Source of the DNA: Acidobacteriota bacterium
GTDB lineage: Bacteria; Acidobacteriota; Vicinamibacteria; Vicinamibacterales; Vicinamibacteraceae
Assembly (NCBI GenBank): GCA_023429845.1
Contig: JAEZCY010000308.1
Coordinates: forward strand, 1 to 17,885
Direction: 5' to 3'
DNA length: 17,885 nt
Positions 1-5,453 of the stretch are shown here, in pieces (position 1 is the stretch's first letter; each line of letters begins with the position of its first letter). A program made the translations under genes and the position numbers. Below the pieces are notes generated by a model. It did no database searches and was not told where the DNA came from. It saw only the letters and a list, made by a program, of their open reading frames with translations.

Positions 1-50
1 CGTCGGGCAAGGCCCGACGGCTACGTGAAGCGGCGGCCCGACGGCTACGT
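1..50. repeat. REP-like repeat: hairpin plus 16-bp direct repeat
   Basis: The 16-mer GGCCCGACGGCTACGT occurs at 11-26 and again at 35-50, a 24-nt period. The first copy is part of a perfect 8-bp hairpin: CGTCGGGC (1-8), loop AAG, GCCCGACG (12-19). The second copy has only one arm within view. The element is cut by the left edge, so its full length and copy number are unknown. It lies beyond the 3' end of galU in non-coding DNA. This form resembles short dispersed intergenic palindromes (REP-like), but only a genome-wide search could establish that. Confidence 0.6.
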
Positions 51-59
51 AACGCAGGG

Positions 60-85
60 GCCCGAGCGGCATGGGCGCCTCGGGC
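60..85 (-). terminator. Terminator-like hairpin after galU
   Basis: GCCCGAG (60-66) pairs perfectly with CTCGGGC (79-85) around a 12-nt loop. The hairpin begins one base beyond the galU stop codon. There is no T-tract on either side, so it is not a canonical intrinsic terminator. It could slow polymerase or protect the 3' end of the galU transcript. Confidence 0.45.
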
Positions 86-86
86 G

Positions 87-977
87 TCAACTTCGGTCGG
101 CCTCGGCTTGCGAGAGGAGTTCGCGCATGTACGTGCTCAGCTCCTCGCGCAGGTCCCCCCGCTTGAGCGCGAAGTACATCGCCGCCTTGAGGAACCCGAG
201 CTTGCTGCCGGTGTCGTGACGGGTGCCGCGCACTTCGCAGCCGTAGATCGGCCGTTGGCGCAGCAAACCGCGCAGTCCGTTCGTGAGCTGGATCTCGCCC
301 GTGCGGTCTTCCCTCACGCCCGCCAGAACGCCGAAGATGTCCGGTGTCAGGACGTAGCGGCCCATGATCGCCAGATCGGACGGCGCCTCGTGACGGGACG
401 GCTTCTCGATGAGGTCAGTGATGCGGTGGATGCCGTTGCCGAGCGGCTCGGCGCGCACGATCCCGTAGCGGCTGACGTGCTCCATCGGCACGCGTTCGAC
501 CGCGACCACCGGCCCCTGCACCTGGTCGAACGCATCCATCAGCTGCCGGATCGCCGGCGGGTCGGCATCGATCACGTCGTCGCCGAGGACGACCGCGAAC
601 GGCTGGTCGCACACCAGATCACGCGTGATGTAGACCGCGTGCCCCAGGCCGAGTGGCGGCCCCTGACGCACCGACGCGAGACGGGCGAGGGCCGACACGT
701 GCCGCACGGCGGCGAGCTGTTCGAGCTTGCCGCGGCCTTCGAGGAAGGTCTCCAGTTCGACGTCGGTGTCGAAGTGATCGACCATGGCGGTCTTGCCGCG
801 AGCGGTCACCAGCACGATCTGCTCGATGCCGGCCGCGACCGCTTCCTCCACCGCGTACTGGATGATCGGCTTGTCCACGAGCGGCAGCATCTCCTTCGGC
901 ATCGTCTTGGTTGCCGGAAGGAACCGCGTGCCGAGCCCGGCCGCGGGGAAGACGGCCGTTTTCACGCTGAGCTTCAC
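87..977 (-). CDS. galU: UTP--glucose-1-phosphate uridylyltransferase
   Basis: Makes UDP-glucose from UTP and glucose-1-phosphate in the cytoplasm, feeding polysaccharide, envelope glycan and trehalose synthesis. The 296 residues match the usual GalU length. The N-terminal nucleotide-binding signature PAAGLGTRFLPATK spans 11-24, followed by the KEMLPLVDKP segment (28-37). A GDD metal/nucleotide motif lies at 132-134, LIEKP at 189-193, and DTGSKLGF at 255-262; all are family hallmarks. The start is GTG (975-977), chosen because the protein begins exactly at the family start and AGGAGAGG lies about 6 nt upstream. It is transcribed divergently from serS across a 95-bp gap. The related glucose-1-phosphate thymidylyltransferases (RmlA) are less likely, given the GalU-type DTGSKLGF ending. 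Confidence 0.96.
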   Translation of the reverse strand: MKLSVKTAVFPAAGLGTRFLPATKTMPKEMLPLVDKPIIQYAVEEAVAAGIEQIVLVTARGKTAMVDHFDTDVELETFLEGRGKLEQLAAVRHVSALARLASVRQGPPLGLGHAVYITRDLVCDQPFAVVLGDDVIDADPPAIRQLMDAFDQVQGPVVAVERVPMEHVSRYGIVRAEPLGNGIHRITDLIEKPSRHEAPSDLAIMGRYVLTPDIFGVLAGVREDRTGEIQLTNGLRGLLRQRPIYGCEVRGTRHDTGSKLGFLKAAMYFALKRGDLREELSTYMRELLSQAEADRS

Positions 978-1003
978 GCAGGGACCTCTCCTCGAGGCGC
1001 CTC

Positions 1004-1012
1004 ACGTTAGCA
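1004..1012 (-). promoter_or_regulatory. Possible galU extended -10 promoter
   Basis: Read on the minus strand this is TGCTAACGT, an extended -10 pattern (TG-N-TAACGT). It would start transcription roughly 20 nt upstream of the galU GTG, leaving room for the AGGAGAGG ribosome-binding site. No convincing -35 is seen. Confidence 0.35.
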
Positions 1013-1056
1013 CATGCCATCGAATCGCCGAGCCCTCGTCGGGGTACGCTCACCGG

Positions 1057-1062
1057 TACAAT
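1057..1062 (+). promoter_or_regulatory. serS -10 box (TACAAT), near-leaderless
   Basis: TACAAT ends 10 nt before the serS ATG, and no Shine-Dalgarno sequence lies in between. If this is the -10 element, the mRNA would start within a few bases of the start codon. No clear -35 hexamer is present at 16-18 nt upstream. Confidence 0.5.
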
Positions 1063-1072
1063 TGCCCGCAGC

Positions 1073-2359
1073 ATGCTCGACACATCCCAACTCCGTGACG
1101 ACTTCGACGAGACGCGACGCCGACTGGAGACGCGCGGCCCCGGCGCCGATGCGGCGCTCGCCCGGTTGCAGGAACTCGACAGGTCGCGCCGCGAGCTCCT
1201 GCCGCGGGTCGAGAGCCTGAAGAGCGAGCGGAACAAGGCCGGGGAGCTGATCGCGCAGGCCAAGCGGACGGGGCAGGACGCGACGCCGCTGCTTGCCGCC
1301 AACAAGCAGCGCGCCGACGAGATCAAGGGGCTCGACGCACAGATCGCGCGGCTCGAGGAGGAGCGCACGCCGCTGCTCCTGGCCTTGCCCAACACGCCGC
1401 ACGCGAGCGTGCCGGTCGGGGCGGGCGCCAGCGACAACGTGGAGGTCCGTCGCTGGGGCACGCCGCCCTCGTTCGACTTCGAGCCGAAGGCGCACTGGGA
1501 CCTGGGGCCCGCCCTCGGCATCGTCGACTTCGAGCGCGCGGCGCGCATGTCGGGCGCGCGGTTCTCGGTGCTGCTGCAGGAGGGCGCCCGTCTGTCGCGG
1601 GCGCTGACGTCGTTCATGCTCGATCTGCACACGCGCGAACACGGCTACGTGGAGGTGGTGCCGCCGTACCTCGTCAACCGCGCTGCGCTGACGGGCACCG
1701 GCAACCTGCCGAAGTTCGAACAGGATCTCTTCGGGATTGCGGGGGACTGGGATCTCTTCCTGATTCCGACGGCCGAAGTGCCGCTCACCAACCTCCATCG
1801 CGAGGAAACGCTCGAGGAAGCGGACCTGCCGCGCCGCTATACCGCGTACACGCCGTGCTTTCGCAGCGAGGCCGGCAGCTATGGTGCCGACGTGCGCGGC
1901 CTGATCCGTCAGCACCAGTTCGACAAGGTCGAGCTCATGTCGTTTGCCGCGCCCGATCAGTCGTACGAGGAACTCGAGCGTCTCACCGCAGCCGCGGAGA
2001 AGGTGCTGCAACTGCTCGGGCTCCCGCACCGGACGATGCTGCTCTGCACCGGCGACATGGGGTTCGCGTCGGCAAAGACGTACGACATCGAGGTGTGGTT
2101 GCCGAGTCAGGGCATGTACCGGGAGATCTCCTCCTGCAGCAACACGGAGGCGTTCCAGGCCCGCCGGGCGGGTATCCGCTGTCGGCCGGCCGGGGGCGGC
2201 AAGCTGGCGCACGTCCACACGTTGAACGGGTCTGCCCTCGCGGTGGGCCGCACGATCGTCGCGATTCTCGAGAACTGTCAGCAGGCCGACGGCAGCATCC
2301 GCGTACCCGACGTGCTCGTGCCCTACATGGGCGGCATCACGCAGATCGCGCGCACATGA
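1073..2359 (+). CDS. serS: Seryl-tRNA synthetase
   Basis: Charges tRNA-Ser (and tRNA-Sec where present) with serine in the cytoplasm. The 428 residues match the bacterial family (about 430). An N-terminal helical hairpin rich in charged heptads (about 1-100) is the coiled-coil arm that holds the long variable arm of tRNA-Ser. The class II catalytic core follows: the serine-binding PTAEVPLTN (232-240), motif 2 FRSEAGSYG (263-271), the EISSCSNTEAFQARR segment (351-365), and motif 3 around GSALAVGRTIVAILEN (387-401). The ATG start gives the canonical MLDxxxLR amino terminus. The upstream sequence has no ribosome-binding site but does have a nearby -10-like box. The DinB-like gene follows after 27 nt and a tRNA-Ser gene after about 640 nt, so synthetase and substrate tRNA are linked. 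Confidence 0.98.
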   Translation: MLDTSQLRDDFDETRRRLETRGPGADAALARLQELDRSRRELLPRVESLKSERNKAGELIAQAKRTGQDATPLLAANKQRADEIKGLDAQIARLEEERTPLLLALPNTPHASVPVGAGASDNVEVRRWGTPPSFDFEPKAHWDLGPALGIVDFERAARMSGARFSVLLQEGARLSRALTSFMLDLHTREHGYVEVVPPYLVNRAALTGTGNLPKFEQDLFGIAGDWDLFLIPTAEVPLTNLHREETLEEADLPRRYTAYTPCFRSEAGSYGADVRGLIRQHQFDKVELMSFAAPDQSYEELERLTAAAEKVLQLLGLPHRTMLLCTGDMGFASAKTYDIEVWLPSQGMYREISSCSNTEAFQARRAGIRCRPAGGGKLAHVHTLNGSALAVGRTIVAILENCQQADGSIRVPDVLVPYMGGITQIART

Positions 2360-2386
2360 CGCACGCCGGCGAGGAGGCCGGAAGCG

Positions 2387-2908
2387 ATGACCACCAAGGA
2401 ACCGCTGGAAGTCTGGCTGCGAGGGCCCGTCGCCGGCTACGCTCCGCAGGTTCAGCCGGTCGTGCATGCGCTCCTGCAGGTGCGCGAGGAGATCGATCGG
2501 CACTGCGCCGATCTCACGACGGAGGAGCTCTGGGCGCGGCCGGGTGGGGCCGCGTCGATCGGATTCCACCTGCGCCACCTCGCAGGCAGCACCGACCGGC
2601 TGCTGACCTATGCCCGCGGTGAGAGCCTGAGCCCGGAGCAGATGGCCTGGCTGCGGTCGGAGGGCGACGCAGGCACACCAGCTTCGACGGCGGCGGAAGC
2701 CATCGCGCTCGCGCAGGCGGGCATCGATCGTGCGCTCGACCAGGTGCGCGGCACCGATGTCGCGACCCTGCAGGAACCGCGGGGTGTCGGACGCGCGCAA
2801 TTGCCGACTACGGTCATGGGCCTTGTCTTCCACGTGGCGGAGCACGCGAGTCGCCACGCCGGGCAGATTGCCACGACGCGCAAAGTCCTGCGCGGCGCCA
2901 CGGGGTAA
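2387..2908 (+). CDS. DinB/DUF664-family putative metal-binding protein
   Basis: A 173-residue protein of the DinB/YfiT-like four-helix-bundle superfamily. Members usually bind a divalent metal through three histidines; some are thiol transferases, and many are of unknown function. Visible metal-ligand candidates are the HLRHL motif (His61, His64) after helix 2 and HVAEHASRH (His149, His153, His157) in the last helix, with the typical AGQI following. There is no signal peptide or membrane segment. The ATG is supported by GAGGAGG about 9 nt upstream (2371-2377). It sits 27 nt behind serS on the same strand and may be co-transcribed with it, though nothing suggests a role in translation. The substrate cannot be deduced from sequence. 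Confidence 0.85.
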   Translation: MTTKEPLEVWLRGPVAGYAPQVQPVVHALLQVREEIDRHCADLTTEELWARPGGAASIGFHLRHLAGSTDRLLTYARGESLSPEQMAWLRSEGDAGTPASTAAEAIALAQAGIDRALDQVRGTDVATLQEPRGVGRAQLPTTVMGLVFHVAEHASRHAGQIATTRKVLRGATG

Positions 2909-2985
2909 GGCACGGGTCCAGGTGACACCGCGCGAACGGGCAACGATCGGGCGTGGCTGGACGCTCGGCCGCCGAGGCGACGCGG

Positions 2986-2991
2986 TACACT
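2986..2991 (+). promoter_or_regulatory. tRNA-Ser -10 box (TACACT)
   Basis: TACACT lies exactly 7 nt before the mature 5' end of the tRNA gene. A transcript starting 6-8 nt after a -10 box would have almost no 5' leader. No consensus -35 is visible. An alternative is that the tRNA is read through from serS and the DinB-like gene. Confidence 0.45.
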
Positions 2992-2998
2992 CGGCAGC

Positions 2999-3088
2999 GG
3001 AGGGATGGCCGAGTGGTTTAAGGCTGCGGTCTTGAAAACCGCCGTACGGGTAACCGTACCGTGGGTTCGAATCCCACTCCCTCCGCCA
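2999..3088 (+). tRNA. tRNA-Ser (anticodon UGA)
   Basis: Acceptor stem GGAGGGA (2999-3005) pairs with TCCCTCC (3078-3084). Discriminator G3085 is followed by an encoded CCA (3086-3088). The anticodon stem GCGGT/ACCGC (3026-3030 and 3038-3042) encloses loop CTTGAAA with anticodon TGA at 3033-3035, reading UCA and other UCN codons. A long variable arm GTACGG-GTAA-CCGTAC (3044-3059) marks a class II tRNA, the identity element read by SerS. The T arm is GTGGG-TTCGAAT-CCCAC (3061-3077). All stems are perfect. Confidence 0.98.
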
Positions 3089-3124
3089 CTCCTCAGGCGC
3101 TTGTCCCATTCCGCTACAGCTGTT

Positions 3125-3157
3125 GGCGCCTGTGCAGGACGGACGTCCTGCGGCGCC
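3125..3157 (+). terminator. Strong hairpin downstream of tRNA-Ser
   Basis: GCAGGAC (3134-3140), loop GGAC, GTCCTGC (3145-3151) forms a perfect 7-bp stem. It is extended outside by GGCGCC (3125-3130) pairing with GGCGCC (3152-3157), with a TGT bulge on the left, giving 13 bp in total. It starts 36 nt after the tRNA CCA. The 3' flank is pyrimidine-rich (TCCTCTCCCCG) but not a T-tract. It may terminate or pause the tRNA transcript, or belong to the structured interval that follows. Confidence 0.45.
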
Positions 3158-3430
3158 TCCTCTCCCCGCCCAGACGTGGCATCGCCCTTGCTGATGCCCA
3201 AGACGTATGGCAGCAGTCGAACCTGCTGGCCGGGAGACCTGCTGCGCGCCGGAATCCGCCGTGACGCGTCGCCCCGCGACGACTCCGGCGTTCTCGTCCC
3301 GACCTCATGACTCCTCACGTTCGTCCCGCTGGACGAGACGGGAGTCGTGCGTCTCACCTGCCTGCACGTACAAGAACCAGCCTGGTGACAACGCCAGGGC
3401 TGCGCTCGCCGCGAGGCACTTGGACCGGAA
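3158..3430 (+). other. Gene-free interval with several stem-loops
   Basis: Together with the preceding hairpin, this is the only stretch over 300 nt (3089-3430) without a credible gene. It contains four more predicted stems. 3209-3231 is GG-CAGCAG/CTGCTG-CC with one bulged base. 3247-3290 has outer CGCCGG/CCGGCG with an inner CGTCGC-CCC-GCGACG hairpin at 3267-3281. 3309-3346 is GACTCC/GGAGTC, then CGT/ACG, then TCGTCC-CGCT-GGACGA, with small bulges. 3380-3404 is CAGCC-TGG/CCA-GGCTG with one bulge. Reading frames here are short and lack start signals. It could be a structured leader of the histidine kinase mRNA or an independent RNA. No known RNA family was recognised. Confidence 0.4.
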
Positions 3431-5401
3431 ATGCGGGCGCGAGTGACGGATAACCGCAGCGTCCTCGTCGTCAGCCCGGACGAGTTGACGCGGGCTGAGC
3501 TGAGCGGGACGCTGCGTGGCGCAGGGTACGACGTCCGGGAGGCCGCGTCCGCGACAGACGCGCTGGCGCTCGCACGGCACCTGCCGTCGCTGGTGCTGCT
3601 CGACGTCGGAGTGTCCGGTTTCGACGGCTTCGAACTCAGCCGACGTCTCAAGGCCGATCCCCGGACCGCCCGACTGCCCCTCGTGCAAACGTCCTCGGCA
3701 TTCGCGTCGGCTGAAGCGAGGGCGGTCGGACTCGGCAGCGGTGCCGAGGTATGCCTGATGCACCCCGCCGCGCCGGGCGAGCTGGTCGCCGTCATCGGCG
3801 CCCTGCTGCGTGCCACGGAAGCCGAGACGAGCGTCGTCGAGGCGGGTACCGAGTGGCAGCTCACGTTCGACGCGATCGCCGAGGCGGTGGCCATCCTCCG
3901 CGCAGACGGCGCAATCCTGCGCACCAACGTCGCGCTGCGGGCGCTGCTCAACGTCGGCCCCGCGGATGTGACGGGGCGGTCCGTACGTGCGGTCTTCAGT
4001 GAATGCCTCGACGTCGACGACCCGGTGCTCGACCTGAGTCGGGAGGGAGCGCACAGCCGCCGCACGTCGGATGTGCGGATCGGCAAGTCCTGCTACCGGC
4101 TGGTGACCGATCCGATCCTCGACGAACGCGGCCATGCCGGGCGTTTCGTGCTGGTGATGACCGACATCACCAGCCTGCGTGGCCTCGCAGAGGCGGAGCG
4201 GCGCCGGGCCGACGAACTCCTCGAGGACAAGCGACGCAAGGACGAGTTCCTGGCGATGCTTGCCCATGAACTGCGCAATCCGCTCAACGCGATTGCCACG
4301 GCGACAGCCCTGCTGGAGCGGGACGCCCCCGATCAGGGGCAATCCCGGATCGGATCGACGATCGCGCGGCAGGTGACCCAGCTCTCACGCATCGTGGACG
4401 ACCTCCTCGACGTGTCGCGGCTGACGCGCGGGCAGGTCCAGCTGCAGAAAGAAGCCACTGACCTGAAGACCGTGCTGCACGAGGCCGTGCAGACGGCCCG
4501 CCCGTACATAGACGCGCAGCGGCAACCGCTGATCCTCGACATGCCCGAGGAGTCGGTGCCGATCGTCGGCGACAGCATCCGGCTCGGACAGGCGCTGACC
4601 AATCTGATTGCCAACGCGAGCAAGTTCTCGGGCGCCTCGCGGCGCATCCTCCTCCGATGCGAGATCGATCGGCAGGACGACGCGCACCCGGTCGCCATCG
4701 TCCGAGTCGTGGACGAGGGCATCGGCGTGGACCCTTCACGGCTCGAGAGCATCTTCGAACCCTTCGTGCAGGGACCGACGGGCCTGGCGCGCTCGGAGGC
4801 TGGTCTCGGCATCGGGCTGACGATCGCGCGACGCATGGTGGAGCTCCACGACGGCGAGGTCACAGCCCACAGCGCGGGGCCGGGGACCGGCACCGAGTTC
4901 CGCGTCGTGCTGCCGCTGGCATCGGTGCGACAGCCACATGTGCCACCGCCGTCGGCGATCGACGGGTACCTGCGCGAATACCGTCCGCCGTCCCTCCTCG
5001 ACGTCCTGATTGTCGAAGACGACGAGGACGCGGCAGAGCTGATGCGGGCGCTGTTTGCGGCCGTGGGGCACCGCGCGCGCGTCGCCCGCGACGGCATCAG
5101 CGGTCTGGCCGAGGTGCTGGCACACCCCCCTGACGTGGCGTTCATCGACATCGGCCTGCCTCGCATGGACGGGTACGAGGTTGCGCGCACCATCCGTCGA
5201 TCCGACCAGGGCAGCGACGTCTTCCTCGTTGCGCTCACCGGCTACGGCCGACCGGAAGACCGGGCCCGGGCGCTCGACGCCGGCTTCGACGTCCACCTGG
5301 TCAAGCCGCTCGAGATACGGCGACTCACTGAGCTCATGGAGCACCGCCCGTCGCGGACGCCCATTGGCGATTCGGCACCCGAATCGTCGAGGCCTCATTG
5401 A
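3431..5401 (+). CDS. Hybrid sensor histidine kinase with two receiver domains
   Basis: A 656-residue soluble signalling protein with no membrane segment, so it probably senses a cytoplasmic cue. Residues 10-128 form a receiver-like domain with the phosphoacceptor-position Asp58 (LVLLDVGVSGFDGFE). The acidic pair after strand 1 is replaced by SPDE, and the conserved strand-5 lysine is His111 (LMHP), so it is probably a degenerate receiver. Residues about 140-250 form a PAS-like region ending in VMTDIT. A helical linker leads to HisKA with His279 in AHELRNPLNAI. The HATPase has an N box (NLIANASKF, 391-399), G1 DEGIGVD (428-434), F box IFEPF and G2 GLGIGLTIARR. The C-terminal receiver is intact, with acidic EDDED (529-533), Asp573 and Lys625. 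The ATG start has only a weak GGA upstream; GTG at 3443 is an alternative. Signal and output are unknown. Confidence 0.92.
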   Translation: MRARVTDNRSVLVVSPDELTRAELSGTLRGAGYDVREAASATDALALARHLPSLVLLDVGVSGFDGFELSRRLKADPRTARLPLVQTSSAFASAEARAVGLGSGAEVCLMHPAAPGELVAVIGALLRATEAETSVVEAGTEWQLTFDAIAEAVAILRADGAILRTNVALRALLNVGPADVTGRSVRAVFSECLDVDDPVLDLSREGAHSRRTSDVRIGKSCYRLVTDPILDERGHAGRFVLVMTDITSLRGLAEAERRRADELLEDKRRKDEFLAMLAHELRNPLNAIATATALLERDAPDQGQSRIGSTIARQVTQLSRIVDDLLDVSRLTRGQVQLQKEATDLKTVLHEAVQTARPYIDAQRQPLILDMPEESVPIVGDSIRLGQALTNLIANASKFSGASRRILLRCEIDRQDDAHPVAIVRVVDEGIGVDPSRLESIFEPFVQGPTGLARSEAGLGIGLTIARRMVELHDGEVTAHSAGPGTGTEFRVVLPLASVRQPHVPPPSAIDGYLREYRPPSLLDVLIVEDDEDAAELMRALFAAVGHRARVARDGISGLAEVLAHPPDVAFIDIGLPRMDGYEVARTIRRSDQGSDVFLVALTGYGRPEDRARALDAGFDVHLVKPLEIRRLTELMEHRPSRTPIGDSAPESSRPH

Positions 5402-5426
5402 TTCGATTTATGTTGGGGGCCGCGAC

Positions 5427-5446
5427 ACGCCTTCAGGCGTTATAAT
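5427..5446 (+). promoter_or_regulatory. leuC promoter: TATAAT with abutting inverted repeat
   Basis: A perfect TATAAT (5441-5446) ends 7 nt before the leuC GTG. Directly upstream, ACGCC-TTCA-GGCGT (5427-5440) is a perfect 5-bp inverted repeat with a tetraloop, filling the -35/-10 spacer. No good -35 is seen, which fits an activator-dependent or operator-controlled promoter. The repeat could instead be the 3' hairpin of the histidine kinase transcript. Confidence 0.6.
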
Positions 5447-5453
5447 CGGACGC

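Noticed and set aside
1..50. CRISPR array
   Set aside because: Only two repeats with an 8-nt gap, a GC palindrome and no cas genes; spacing is far too short.
1007..3109. 700-codon open frame on the minus strand opposite serS, the DinB-like gene and tRNA-Ser
   Set aside because: It runs across a perfect tRNA and a clear synthetase, is rich in Arg, His and Ala as expected for a GC-rich antisense shadow, and has no recognisable domain.
3061..3264. 67-codon plus-strand frame after tRNA-Ser
   Set aside because: It begins inside the tRNA T-arm region and has no ribosome-binding site or domain.
3158..3430. Signal recognition particle RNA or another known housekeeping RNA in the structured gap
   Set aside because: GCAGCAG and CCGG fragments occur, but the conserved SRP apical sequence and tmRNA or RNase P signatures are absent on both strands.
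2608..4086. 492-codon minus-strand open frame across the tRNA-Ser region and kinase
   Set aside because: Low-complexity Ser/Arg/Thr composition, crosses a tRNA gene, and lies opposite a kinase with intact motifs.
5055..5453. Longer LeuC frame extending into the histidine kinase
   Set aside because: The extension is an out-of-frame reading of the kinase receiver; LeuC homology begins exactly at the GTG at 5454.
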